Positions 1-10,849 of a DNA stretch of 64,000 nucleotides are shown piece by piece (positions within the stretch are counted from its first letter, which is position 1; every line of letters begins with the position of its first letter). The notes below the pieces were generated by a model that was given only the letters and a program-made list of their open reading frames with translations, searched no databases and was not told the DNA's origin. Source of the DNA: Cannabis sativa (taxonomy: Eukaryota > Streptophyta > Magnoliopsida > Rosales > Cannabaceae); NCBI RefSeq assembly GCF_029168945.1, contig NC_083606.1, positions 14,100,041 through 14,164,040 on the forward strand, in the 5' to 3' direction. Made by a program: the position numbers and the translations under genes.

Positions 1-2
1 AG

Positions 3-1432
3 AAAGGAGACGACTCTGACTCAGACAGCGAGGATCGGGAGCCGTGTGCTAAGCACATCTTATAGGCGGAGCTCCCTAAGAACTTCAAGATGCCCGAAAT
101 GGCAGCTTATATCGGGAACTCCGATCCTAGCGACCACTTTTCATGGTTCAACCGTGTCATGACGGTCATGAGGGTCAGCAATGACGCCAAATGTCTGTGC
201 TTCCCGCTTACTCTAAGTGGGTCCGCGGAGGAATGGTTCAAAAAATTGGAACCGGGATCCGTGGGCTGTTGGAACAAGCTACAGACCAACTTCCGGAGAC
301 AGTTTGTCGCCGCAAGAAAGGTCAACCTGGAGGTCAGTGCTTTGACTAATATCAAGCAACTGCCCACCGAGACCTTGAAGAATTATATAAAGAGGTTCCG
401 AGAGGAAGCCTCGAAAACCAAGAAAGTTGATGACGGACAACAGCTCGCGCTACTCCAAGCAGGCATCCGCACTGGGACTCCTTTCTGGAATGAACTACAG
501 CAAGAAGGGGCCGCCAGCCTTCAGGACTTCCAGAAGAGAGTCCAAAAATATATCAACCTCGAAGAAGCCCAAATTGTGGCTTACGGAGGATATTATCCCA
601 CCGGGATAGCAGGATATACGCCCGGAGTATCGCCCTCGGGTATTACCCCGACCGCAACTCCACAAGCAAGTGGCATACAATTCTCTGCTACCCCCGGATA
701 TAGTCAGGGCCAGGCCTTGGCGCCAGCATCATCCCATTTAGGCAACCCGTCCGGAATGAATGGACAAACTCCTTCGCACTCCGCTCCGGCTGCTAGCCTG
801 GCAGGCCCTTCACAGGGCTCAAGGAGTAAAAGGTCCTCCAAGGGTAGCACCCGGACGGGGGAGAAGCGCCAGAAAAAGGGGTACACCCCCAGTACACTCA
901 ATACACGGAGCTGTCGGACTCCCAAGAGTGTGTGTACTTTGCTACTAGGCAAAATACACACTACCGGAGGCCACAACCGTTGTACAAGGATAGGTCCCGG
1001 AGAGATCCGAGCAAAAGATGCGAGTACCACAACGACATCGGTCATAGCACCAATGAATGCAAGAATCTCAAGGAAGAGATTGAAAATCTAATCCGGTTAG
1101 GCCACCTCTACGAGGGGATCAAAAATAGGTTGCCCCACCTTAATCCGGGCCAGGAGACCGTGGGTATGCCTCAGGGAACACCGGGGGGTACAGCAGGGGC
1201 ATTAGCTCCAGCTGCTCCCACGGGCGACGCCCAGCACATCCCCGGTCTGCCGCCCAGGCCTAATGGGAGGGTAGCCATGATCTCCGGAGGTCCCCATATC
1301 GGAGGAACTACTCGCAAGGAGCTTAAACGATACGCAGGGGCCGCGAAACACAATGAGGAACAACTCCGTGAACTTACTCTTCAAGGAAGCCTTCACCGCA
1401 ATAGGCTTGACGGACCAGGACCTCTCGCCTAG
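3..1432 (+). pseudogene. Gag of the Tat element, frameshifted
   Basis: Structural capsid/nucleocapsid protein of the retrotransposon. The retrotransposon-gag domain is visible at about 90-560 (motifs WFNRVM, SAEEWFKKL, LKNYIKRFREEA). A proline/glycine/serine-rich linker follows to about 900. The zinc knuckle CEYHNDIGHSTNEC (C-x2-H-x4-H-x4-C, the Tat-type variant spacing) lies near 1020-1062, in a different frame from the capsid part, so at least one frameshift falls between about 900 and 1000. Codons upstream of the ATG at 90 continue the same acidic gag frame, interrupted by TAG at 63-65. The ATG at 90 is therefore an internal Met and not the original start. The N terminus is outside the window. 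Confidence 0.85.
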
Positions 1433-1739
1433 TGGGTCCCAGCTCACAGGGTTTAACGGGACGACACTTATCCCAATGGGAAAAGTAAGGCTCCCAGTCA
1501 CCTTGTGCCCGGACACCCCCCAGAGCACATTTAAATACTGCACTTTCGTAGTGGTGGACTGTCCGACAGCTTACAACGCGATCCTCGGCCGACCGACCTT
1601 GGTAGACTTTGGCGCAGTCACATCGATTCGGCACCTATGCCTGAAGTTCCCTACCCGGGAAGCCGGGATCGGAACGGTGAGGGGAAACCAGGGGAAGCAA
1701 GACAATGTTACAATGTCGCAACCCACCTGCCCGTACTAA
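1353..1739 (+). pseudogene. Aspartic protease remnant of the Tat element
   Basis: The C-terminal half of a retropepsin-like protease is recognisable: LLFKEAF, then VVDCPTAYNAILGRPTL and the following FPT segment, which are conserved in Tat/Athila proteases. The catalytic D-[ST/N]-G motif expected just before LLFKEAF is not present: that position reads MRNNSVN. The gag part ending GGTTRKELKRYAGAA runs almost directly into it. I infer an internal deletion that removed the start of the protease, including its active site. Joining to reverse transcriptase needs two further frame changes (around 1640-1740 and 1930). Confidence 0.75.
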
Positions 1740-1848
1740 TGGTCCGGGCGTCAGTTGAGCCAGAAGTGGCTGAAGAAGATGAGTTAGACCCCTGTGTGGG
1801 GTCCGAAAGAATTGTGGAACCAATGGAGGATGTCGAGGAATTATCAGT

Positions 1849-3300
1849 GTGCGACCTCGACTCCACCAAAGTACTCCGACTGGGGAAGAACCTAGATCCG
1901 GAGGAAAAAGAAAAAATAATAAAAACACTGAAAAGGGCGCCATCGACATCTTTGCATGGCGCCAAGAAGACATGACTCGCATAAGCCCTCATGTCATCAC
2001 CCACGTACTCAACGTCAATCCGGACATGCCCCCCGTCCAGCAAAAGCGACGCCCGCTCGACTCGGTGAAAGCCGAGGCTCTGGAGAAAGAGGTGGACAAA
2101 CTTTTGACTAACGGCATGATCCGCAACGTATACTATCCGGAGTGGCTAGCCAATCCGGTCCTGGTGCCCAAGCCGAACGGAACTTGGCAAGTTTGTATAG
2201 ATTTCACTGATCTAAACAAAGCTTGTCCGAAGGACTGCTTCCCGCTGCCCAGGATCGACCAGATGGTAGACGCCACTTCTGGGTTCAAACTGCTATCCTT
2301 CATGGACGCCTATGCTGGGTACAATCAAATAAAAATGCATACAGCGGACCAGGAGTGCACTAGCTTCAGGACCGATAAGGGGGTATACTGTTACTTAGTC
2401 ATGCCCTTCGGACTGAAAAACGCCAGAGCAACCTATCAGAGAATGGTTAACCGGATGTTTAAAGGCCTCCTGGGGCGAAATATGGAGGTTTATGTAGACG
2501 ACATGCTCGTCAAGTCCAAAGCATGCAACAGCCATGCAAGCGACTAAGAGGAATGCTTCGAAGTGGTCCGGAGATACGGCATGAAGCTCAACCCAAAGAA
2601 ATGCACCTTTGGGGTCAAGTCAGGAAAGTTTTTGGGCTTCATCGTCAGTCAAAGAGGGATTGAGGCAAATCCGGAAAAAATCCAGGCTCTCCTGAGCATG
2701 CCATCCCCCAAAAAGCATAAAGATGTGCAGAGCCTGACTGGAAAGGTAGCTGCCTTAAGCCGCTTCATCTCACGGTCCACGGACAAGTGCATACCCTTCT
2801 TCAACATATTGAAGAAGTGCCAAAAGTTTGAATGGTCGGACGAGTGCGAGGAGGCATTCAAAAAACTAAAAGAGCACATGGCCAAGCCTCCTATGTTATC
2901 GAAACCCGTTCTCATAGAAGACCTATTTCTATATTTGGCTGTCTCCGAACACGCGGTCAGCACTGCCCTAGTCCGGGAAGAAGAGAAAACTCAACATTCT
3001 GTGTACTATGTCAGTAAGCGCATGATAGGAGCCGAAGCAAGATACCCAGTCATTGAAAAGCTGGTTTTTTGCCTCCTGATGGCGTCAAGAAAACTGAGGC
3101 CATACTTCCAAGCACATCCGATCAAGGTACTGACCAACCACCCGCTCCGGCAAGTCCTCCAAAAACCTGAAGCATCGGGAAGGCTCCTCAAGTGGGCAAT
3201 AGAGCTAAGTCAATTTGACTTGCACTACATACCCCGAATTTCAATAAAAGGCCAAGCCTTGGCGGACTTCATTACCGAATGCAACGAAGCCGAGGCTACC
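1849..3300 (+). pseudogene. Reverse transcriptase and first RNase H of the Tat element
   Basis: RNA-directed DNA polymerase that would copy the element's RNA in the cytoplasmic particle. The frame from 1849 runs through DIFAW, VPKPNGTWQVCIDFTDLNKACPKD, the palm motif SFMDAYAGYNQI, VMPFGLKNA and the catalytic YVDDMLV (about 2490). It is interrupted by one TAA at 2545-2547; family members have Leu there (TTA), so a single base explains it. The same frame resumes with FLGFIVSQRGIEANPEK and continues into the RNase H connection (about 2900-3270, with the degenerate sequence TNHPLRQVL and a trailing ADFITECNE). The catalytic residues of the polymerase are intact; the stop is the visible lesion. 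Confidence 0.9.
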
Positions 3301-3330
3301 GTGAATATGCCGGTACCGCCAATCCCCACA

Positions 3331-3720
3331 TGGAGAGTATTTGTAGACGGAGCCTCCAATGAAAATGGTTCCGGAGCCGGAGTGGCAATGATATCACCAA
3401 CCGGACTGCGACTCCAGGCGGCCCTACGGTTCGACTTCGCAGCTTCAAACAATGAGGCCGAATATGAAGCCCTAATAACAGAACTGAAATTAGCAAAAGC
3501 CATAGGAGCCAAAAGAGTGGAAGTCTATAGTGATTCCCAACTGGTCGTAAACCAGATATCCGGAGAATACCAAACACGCGGCGAGCGAATGGCCGCGTAC
3601 GTAACAATAGTCTGGGAACTACTCCACGAGTTCACGGACTATAAAATAGAAAGAATCCCCCGGGAAAAGAACGCTCACGCGGACTGTCTGGCTAAGTTAG
3701 CCTCAGGTAGCAAAATCGAA
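3331..3720 (+). pseudogene. Second (archaeal-type) RNase H domain of the Tat element
   Basis: The frame contains WRVFVDGASNENGSGAGV, NNEAEYEALITEL, VYSDSQLVVNQI and NAHADCLAKLAS, the four acidic blocks (D, E, D, D) of an RNase HI of the archaeal type. The first RNase H of the element precedes it, so this element carries two. That duplication is the diagnostic feature of the Tat clade. This domain itself shows no stop, but it sits in a reading frame already broken by the upstream TAA at 2545. Confidence 0.85.
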
Positions 3721-5044
3721 GAGTTGGGGGTAGTACCAGTGGAACGCTTGGCAGAGCCAATCATCAAAATAAAAGAGACCACGATAACGGTTGGGCAAGA
3801 ACCCAGCTGGATGGTCCCCATCATAAAATACATAACAAAAGGTGAGTTGCCCCAAGAAAGGGCACTGTCTCGGAAGATTCAGTATCAGGCTCATCGTTAT
3901 GTAATGATGGATCAAATTCTCTACCGAAGAGGACTCAGCATGCCTTATTTAAGGTGTGTATCGGACCCTGAAGCTAGACAAATCATGCTAGAGGTCCACG
4001 AAGGGTTCTGTGGAGATCATACGGGAGGACCCAGTCTCTCAAAGAAAATATTGAGACAGGGGTACTTCTGGCCAACAATGAAAAAAGATTGCATAGACTA
4101 CATCCAAAAGTGTGATTCGTGTCAAAGGTTCGCGAACACACCGAGAGCTCCTCCAAATGAAATCACCCTGATGACTAGTCCCTGGCCCTTCGCGTTATGG
4201 GGAAATAGATCTTATTGGGTCCCTGCCAACAGGAAAAGGAGGAGTAAAGTATGCAATAGTAGCAGTAGACTACTTCACCAAGTGGACGGAGGCTGAGCCC
4301 ATGAAGACCATAACTGCTAAAAAAGCACTGGACTTTGTTATCCAAAACATAGTGTGTCGATATGGCTTACCTCACAAAATAGTCTCTGACAATGGAAAGC
4401 AATTCGATTGCGAGGAATTTACTGACTTTTGTAACCAACACGGAGTAGTGAAAAGCTTCTCCGCGGTGGCCAGACCTCAAACAAACGGTCAAGCGGAAGC
4501 AGTCAATAAAATCCTAAAGGTCACCTTGAAGAAAAAGCTGTTGGCCTGCAAAAACAACTGGCCTGAAGAGTTGCCTAGAGTGTTATGGGCCTACCAGACG
4601 ACCCCTAGACCCACGACCGGTCACTCGCCTTTTTCAATGGCGTACGGTTGTGAAGCGATGGTCCCGGTAGAAACGTTATTCCCGTCCTACAGGAGAACGA
4701 CTTACGATCCAGCCACGAATCAGGCTTTGCTTCAAGAGGCCTTGGATCAAGTTGAAGAACTCCGGGACGAGTCTCAAATACGGATGGCAGCTTATCAAAA
4801 GAAGGTGACCAAGTATTTTAACTCTAAAGTTAAAAACATAAAATTTTCTATTGGGGATATGGTCCTAAGAAGAGTCTTCCCAGCCACCCAGGAACCCGGA
4901 GTGGGGGTACTTGGGCCAAATTGGGAAGGACCATATGAAATCGAGGACGAAATCGGCTCAGGCACTTACAAGCTAAAAAGAATGGATGGAACCATTGTGC
5001 CAAGAGCCTGGAATGCCGATCACCTCAGAAAATACTACCAATAG
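3720..5044 (+). pseudogene. Integrase of the Tat element, one frameshift
   Basis: DDE integrase that inserts the cDNA in the nucleus. The H2C2 zinc region is HEGFCGDHTGG...CDSCQ (about 3990-4120). The core begins with the first catalytic Asp, which is only readable after correcting one extra A near 4203. From 4301 the frame resumes with MKTITAKKALDFV, the second catalytic Asp in KIVSDNGKQF, and the Glu in TNGQAEAVNK. The C terminus shows GDMVLRRVF and LGPNWEGPYEI, the usual SH3-like GPY/F module, and ends at TAG 5042-5044. All three catalytic acids are present, so the single-base insertion is the visible inactivating change. Confidence 0.88.
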
Positions 5045-5210
5045 CCAAGAATGTAACTTAGACTTTGTTTAAAGAGTTTGTACCGTCTAAATGTATACAT
5101 CCTCCACATGTTAAATAAAACTGAGTGCCTTAAAAACAAAGTTTCTATGCCACTCAGGGGGGTACTAGGGTATACCGCACGGACAGACTAAAAACAAACT
5201 AAGTAAACTA

Positions 5211-5400
5211 TCCTGACCCAAAGGGCAGGTCAAAAAGAGTATGCACAAAAATAAAAAGCATAAGTATAAAAATCCTGATCCAAAGGACAGGTCAAAAAGA
5301 GAAATATGTGCATAAAAAAAGATCACGTATAAATATCCTAGCCCTAAAGGGCAGGTCAAAATATATACAAATGGCCCGGGGACAGGCCTTAGAAATTGTC
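5211..5400 (+). repeat. Three imperfect 62-bp direct repeats between pol and the antisense gene
   Basis: The block TCCTGACCCAAAGGGCAGGT with a short A-rich tail recurs at 5211, 5273 and 5336, spaced 62 and 63 bp, with several substitutions between copies. It lies downstream of both convergent coding regions (pol on + ends 5044, the antisense gene on - ends between 5541 and 5671), where a shared 3' end or terminator would be. Function unknown. Confidence 0.7.
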
Positions 5401-5670
5401 TCCCCTTTAAATAAAAACAGCTATATAAATATTGTCTCAAAATAGCTGTATATAAATAAATATATATATGTATAAAAAAAAATAATAATAATAAGAGAAG
5501 TGGGTGAAATCCTGGTTGTACTGGGTTAATCTCGAGCGGCCTAATCAATGCGCGGAGGGAGACGAGGTCCGATGCGTGCCTCCACCATGGCATCAAGCTT
5601 TTTCTTCTTCTCCCGAAATTTGGCGATCATCTCCTCAGGTTTGGGGTAGAAGGTAAGGTTGATATTCTGG

Positions 5671-8570
5671 TCATTGGTAGACCAAGCCATCGTCGAAGCG
5701 CTTAGGGCACCGGCCGCAGGAAACGGGAGAAAGAAGCTCAGCCCTTTTTGCCTTCTTTGAGGCTTGTTCCTTGAAGTCCCTGAGCTCCTTCAGCTCCGCG
5801 GCCAGAGTGGCCCTGGATTCTAAGTTTGCCTGGTGAGTTTCCTCTAAGGATCTCACCTTGGCAACCATCTCGTCCAAGGCTTCACTGGCCTCCCGAAGCT
5901 CCCGCCTGGCCTTTGCAGTGGCCTCACCTTCCGCCCTCAGCTCCTCTTGATGCTTGGCCTCCAGCCTGTCTCTCCGCAGGGCCTCCTCCCGGATTATTGC
6001 CTCCGCCTGGGCTTCCCTCCGCTTAGCCTCTTCCTCATTGGCTTTGGCAGCGGCCTCCCGGCGCTCAGCAGCCTCTTGGTAAAGCTGCCTCTCAGCAGTA
6101 AGATCCTGAAGAACCTTCCTGACTTCGTTCATGTCCCCAAAATCAGACAGGACGAAGCCATGGTTGATTATGTTCTTGGAGAGACGGCCAGCTTCAGCAG
6201 CAAGCTAAAAAACAATACAAGTATAAGAAAGAATCTCCAAAAAAGAAAACAATAAGGGGAAAAGCAAAATTACAAAACACTTACCCCAGTGAGGGAGTGG
6301 CTGAGATCCTGGACTTGGAAGATGGAGTTCAAGGATGCACAAGGAGCGCACCGGGTAAGCTGAGACGCGAACTCGCCAGTCATCTCCGCAGCAAAGGGAG
6401 CTAAGGTGGGCCCAAGGAAGCGACCTAACCAATCCGATAGGGGGTCCAAATTTAGGTCCCACGGATTCTGGTACTCCGGGTTATTGATGGTGTTTTGCAC
6501 CTCAACCCACAGAACCCTCCTAAGGGCTTCCACCTCAGCATACCCCGGGGAGTAATTATCCATGGCGTAGTTGTGTTTAGCTATCCGGAGCTCCTGTCTC
6601 GCCTCGTCTCTAGGAACCGGAGTCAGCACAATGTTGGGAGGGGCAATATGTTCTTCCATGGAAGAGACCCCACCATCAAGACCGTGGGTCGGAGTATCAG
6701 CCCTCCGAGGCCGCTTGGGCTCCTCCTGGGCAATCATTTTGCCTTTACGCTTACAAATTAGAGCAATTTCTTGCTCTTCTTCACCTTCTTCAACTTCCTC
6801 AGGAAGAGCCCGGAGCCCTCCTGCACCTTCCTCAACTTCCTCAGAAAAGCCCCATTGCTTTTCTTGACCTTCTCCCGGCAGCACCTCCTCGTCATCCACT
6901 AAATCAATAGTGTCTGGAGGAGCACTGGAAGAAGTCTTTAAAGCGGGGGCCATCGGGGAAGAAGTAAAGGGAGGAGGAGCCTCAGGAGTGTGAACCCCAG
7001 CAAGTTCGGCCAAAATGGCGTCCATGGAAGCGCCTGCTACAACAAAAGAAAGCAAGTGTTAGAACATCCGTGGGAAACCACCAACACAAGATATGGCAAG
7101 CAAGCTAGTCCTACCCTGACTCTCTAATTCGGCCCTAGCAAAGTTCCGAATTTTGATGCTGGCAGCATCATCTCCGAGATAGCTGTCCGAAGGCCGGAAC
7201 CAGCTGGATGTAATGTAAGCTGAAGGACCTAAGGGAACGGGCTCCGGAGGACCAGAACCCATCCGGGACCGACCTAGGAAATCTCCTAAGTTTGAAAAAT
7301 AAAATTCCTTCAAATGATCTCCCCACCGGGTCGAGGGCATCCTAAACCTATAAAGACGCTCGCCGAACCCTACGGGCCTAAGACTGGCATACTCGCCAAT
7401 AGAAGGAACATAATGAACTACCAAAGGAGACTTACCGCCAGCGCCGGAAGTGCTGGCACCAGGAGCCCCAGTTTTCGACTCCTGAGCCGAAGGCTGTGGC
7501 CTGGGAGCCCTTCTCTCCGTTGAATCCCCAATGTGAAGGGGCTTCCCGGCGATCGCCTGACTCCTTCTCTCCACCGGGCTCCCCACGCGAAGTGTCTTCC
7601 CGGAAGCCGCCTGGGCCTTAGAGTACGCCTTCTCCTGGGCCTTCCGGTAGAGATACTCCTGGTACTTCCTCTCTGCAGTGGCAATGATCTCGTCCCGGAA
7701 GGTCTTCTCCGCGACCGGCGCCCTCACGTTGGGACAGATAACCCGGGAAAGGTTAGAGTCCTCCACGGATTGGTGCGGAAGGATGAGTTTTGCCTTCCTG
7801 TAGTTCTCCGTAGTGACCAGGCCCCCGACATCAAGATCGACCCGGTCGTAAGAGGCAAAGGCCTGGGCTCTCCGAAGAAAGGCCTGAGTAGGTGCAGTCT
7901 GTTCATAGGGAGGAATCCTGACCCACTCAGTAAGGAGCTCCGAATGGTCCACTGCCCGGAACCCGGAGGAGAAGAAAAAACGATGGCGATACTCCTTAAC
8001 ATGAGTTTGCCTGTTATACGGGACCACCCCTTCATTAGCAGGGTGGGCCCGGAACCCATAAAAACCATCCTTAAGTTTGTCCCCCTTCTTGGGGACGGAA
8101 ACAAGTTCGTAAAAATACAATATTTCCGCCGGGCGGGGAGATCCCCATCCCCAGGCGGAATAAAAAATAAATAAGCCTGAAAGCAGGCGGTATGCTTGGG
8201 GAATAAGTTGGTATGGCGCAAGGCTGACAAAAACTAGAAAATTAACAAAATAATCTTGAAGAGGAAGCATGGCCCCAGCCATCAGATGTGTCTGGCTCCA
8301 GGCCCCGAAGCCGCCGTAGTTGTGGTTGGGCGTCTCCGCGTCGCGAGGTGGCCGATGGTAGGTCCCTGATGTGGAAGGCTTGATTCCAGCTACCACCACA
8401 ATGTTCTCCAACTGGTGGGGACAGGTCAGAGTGGAGTGAAGCTCGGCCGCTTCCCATCCGGTCGCCGAAGACTTGTACCCCTCCTGAGCAACAGGCCCCA
8501 GGGAGACCTCCTCGAGGGTAGCCAGGCGCTTACCACTTTTCTTCGATGACTTTGAGCCAGAAGCAGACAT
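5671..8570 (-). CDS. Spliced antisense gene of the Tat retrotransposon (aORF), intact frame
   Basis: An accessory protein gene typical of Tat elements, on the strand opposite gag-pol and between integrase and the 3' LTR; function unknown. Coding exons 8570-7115, 7036-6285 and 6204-5671 are bounded by GT..AG introns of 78 and 80 nt and join in frame to 2742 nt (913 codons plus stop). The start ATG at 8570 (MSASGSKSSKKSGK) was chosen because it follows a leader-intron acceptor; a Met 17 codons earlier lies inside that intron. The N-terminal half holds a conserved region around the motif GWGSPRPAEILYFYELVSVP, the middle is proline/glutamate-rich, and the last exon is a strong Ala/Glu/Arg coiled coil. 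A +1-type shift near 5690 would extend it through 49 more family-like codons to TAG at 5541. The frame is open although the sense genes are broken. Confidence 0.78.
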
Positions 8571-8579
8571 TTTTTGATT

Positions 8580-9023
8580 CTGTAAAAAGAGTAAGATTCC
8601 AGCAGTTAGGCCCCATACCAAACCCTAAATTAAGAAAAAGTGAATGGGGGTCCCCTAACCGCTGGAAAGAGGCCCCATCCGGACACCTATCATACAGGAA
8701 ACCCTAGGAGGATTCCCTGGACAAGAGTCGGGTGCAATAAATTCACAGAAGACGGCCTTACACGCTAAAGAAAACAGAAAGAAAAAAGTCTGTCCTGTGC
8801 CCTAAGCAACCATTATACGAAGAACGTATGGTCCTCTACAAAAAATAACAACAAAGGCGTGACAACAGCAATCCTATCACTAGAGCAGTAAGCTCAAACC
8901 GATTATATGAAGGATTTAAACACTTGCATGCCCAGAAACTTCGAATGCAAACCCAGACTAGAATAAACAGATAAATAACAGCATGCCATTCAATAATAAA
9001 GCAAAAGGGTGCAAAGAACTTAC
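8580..9023 (-). other. Probable 5' leader intron of the antisense gene
   Basis: On the minus strand a textbook donor GTAAGT starts at 9023 and a pyrimidine-rich acceptor TTTTTACAG ends at 8580, ten bases before the ATG at 8570. The 444-nt interval has no conserved coding content. If used, it joins a non-coding first exon (about 9195-9024) to the coding exon. Confidence 0.6.
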
Positions 9024-9220
9024 GATGAAGTGTTGAAATTGGGGGTCCTGCTGTGAATCGAATAGAGACAAGAAGGACTAGTAGCAACGAACGAAGAGGA
9101 ACTGGGGAAAATTGCAAAGTGTTTAAAGGCCTTGTTTTAAGTCTGAGAATTTTCTCTCTGGGAAATTTGAGCAAAGTTGGCAAGAAATGGGAAGTAATCG
9201 AAATGAAGAAAAGGTGGTGG

Positions 9221-9229
9221 CTTTTATAG
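9221..9229 (-). promoter_or_regulatory. Candidate TATA box for the antisense gene
   Basis: The minus strand reads CTATAAAAG here, in the context GCCTATAAAAGCC. It lies about 200 bp upstream of the leader-intron donor and some 650 bp upstream of the antisense ATG, well outside the LTR (which starts at 9561). It would make the antisense gene independent of the LTR promoter. The match is strong but a TATA motif alone is weak proof. Confidence 0.5.
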
Positions 9230-9545
9230 GCAAAGCTGCATGAGGAACAGGCGTCATCACCTACCAATCAAACAGTGGGGGAGGCGCACGATTCGAATGC
9301 CCAAAGATCAACGGACCAGATCGATTTGCAATAAAGGCGGAGGAAACGTTTGAGTATTCGTCTGGCACCATTAATGTGCCGTATCAATCAATGGGCGCGA
9401 AACGAATCGACCCCTGCAAAAAGTGAATCGCTGCATTAAAAGCCATCATTAAATACACCCTCACGCGCTCAAAGCTCGTGTCAGGAAACCGAGGAGTCAA
9501 CCGGAGGTACTTGAACAGGCCTTGTTTCATTTTTCAAATAAACAA

Positions 9546-9560
9546 GGCTTGGGGGGTAAA
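9546..9560 (+). other. Polypurine tract of the Tat element
   Basis: AGGCTTGGGGGGTAAA-type purine run immediately before the LTR start TGTTGCC. It primes plus-strand DNA synthesis in LTR retrotransposons. Its position fixes the left edge of the 3' LTR. Confidence 0.75.
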
Positions 9561-10290
9561 TGTTGCCCCTGCTTTTGCCCAATATACGTGGACCAACCAG
9601 ATAAGGACACGTGGATCAAGAAATTTACAATATCTGCTAAGTCTTTATGCCATAAGGTAGCGTCCAGGACGTAGCCCCTGGAGAAGGCACATGGAACTCT
9701 ATATGCTCCCGAAAGCTCGAAGAACGCTAAGGCATCTCCGCGAGGTGTCAGGCTTCTCCTGAGCAATCAAGTCGCATTAAATGCCGCATGGGAGGAAGCG
9801 TGTTGGGACTGCTACACGCAATAAAGTCTGACGGCACAACCTCCAACCAGCAGCGGCACAGTAATGATCATTTAAGTCTAGCGACGGCTACACTGTGAAG
9901 AGTCACGTCAGTCAAAAGGCAATAAGGACATTCCACATAAAAACCCTACAGCACCTAGGGATTTGACCATGCATTACCCATGGTATATTCATTGGGAATA
10001 CCCAACTTTATGGATACTTACAGATACACTTGTAAGGATAATTCTAAGGATCACCCCACCAAAAACACAATAAATACCCCCTCAAAGCTCATTAAATGGG
10101 ATCGAGAATCTTGGGCTGCATATGAGCAAGTAGAGTAAATACTCACCAAGAACATTCTCTGTATTTATAAGGGTGAAACACTCCCCAAATACATTCTCTG
10201 TATTAAAGACATCCATAAATAACAAAGACTCGTGGACTAAGGCTCATTAACGCCCCAACCACGTAAAAATCCTTCTCTCACTTTCTTACA
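9561..10290 (+). repeat. 3' LTR of the Tat element
   Basis: Starts TGTTGCCCCTGC directly after the purine tract. It ends most plausibly at CTTTCTTACA (10290), giving TG..CA termini and about 730 bp. The segment near 10230-10275 (GGACTAAGGCTCATTAAC... ACCACGTAAAAAT) recurs in a diverged form near 24000, supporting its assignment to an LTR 3' end. The right edge could be off by about 40 bp because no second LTR is in the window. Confidence 0.75.
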
Positions 10291-10334
10291 GCTCAGTAAT
10301 TTTATAATATTTTATAATTTTTCCGATAATTTTT

Positions 10335-10845
10335 CTGGCGACAATGCTAATTCTGACGAATTTCCCAGAGTTTACTGTCGGTACTGAAAAAGTCACCGGA
10401 GTAGCTGCCGGTATATTAGTCGTTAGAGTTGCTACCAATGCTAGAAAATTCGTCAGAATTGCCATTGTCTCAGAAAAATTACCGGAAAAATTACCAAAAA
10501 ACTGGTTTCTTCATCAAGAAACCAGAAACCAGTTTCTTGGTAATTTTTTCGGCGACTATGCCAATTCTGATGACTTTTATGAAGTTTACTGTCGGTGCCG
10601 GAAAAGTTGCCGGAGTAGCTGCTAGCGTCAGAAAAGTCTTCAGAATTGGCATTGTCAACGGAAAAATCACCAAGAAACCGATTTCTTGGTGATTTTTCCG
10701 GCGACAATGCCAATTCCGACGAATTTTTCGGCACCGGCAGCAACTCCGACGACTTTTTCGACACTGACCGCTACTCCGGCGACCTTTTCGGCACCGACAT
10801 CAAACTCCGGTGACTTTTCCTGCATCAATGACAAATTAAACTTCT
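10335..10845. repeat. Alternating-orientation 30-bp repeats forming two palindromes
   Basis: A 30-bp unit (consensus like GCCGGTGCCGAAAAATTCGT then CGGAGTTGCT) occurs in at least eight diverged copies. Copies run one way from about 10340 to 10470 and again at 10590-10655, and the opposite way from about 10700 to 10830. Two palindromic centres sit at about 10525 (TTTCTTCATCAAGAAACC core) and 10682 (AAGAAACCGATTTCTTGGTG core); the second has about 30-bp near-perfect arms. Because 30 is a multiple of three, both strands stay open and translate to repeats such as VGAEKVAGVA. I treat those frames as by-products. Confidence 0.8.
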
Positions 10846-10849
10846 TAAA

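Larger units (their letters stand above)
1..10290 (+). mobile_element. Ty3/gypsy LTR retrotransposon, Tat lineage, 5' end outside window
   Basis: The window opens inside gag. In order it holds gag (to about 1430), a protease remnant, reverse transcriptase with RNase H, a second RNase H, integrase (to 5044), an antisense gene (8570-5671), a purine tract and a 3' LTR starting TGTTGCCCC at 9561. The second RNase H after the first and the antisense gene between integrase and LTR are known traits of the Tat lineage (Grande, Retand and relatives). The sense coding region is dead: a stop in gag at 63-65, gag and pol frameshifts, a TAA in reverse transcriptase at 2545, and an extra base in integrase near 4203. 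The 5' LTR, primer binding site and target duplication cannot be seen, so the length (over 10.2 kb) and the right edge are open. Confidence 0.9.

Noticed and set aside
704..1045. Minus-strand and other-frame ORFs overlapping gag, protease and reverse transcriptase
   Set aside because: Shadows of the real plus-strand retrotransposon frames.
7314..8174. Plus-strand frames (up to 213 codons) opposite the antisense gene
   Set aside because: No conserved motif. The minus-strand frame has introns that join precisely and a coiled-coil domain, so these are its shadows.
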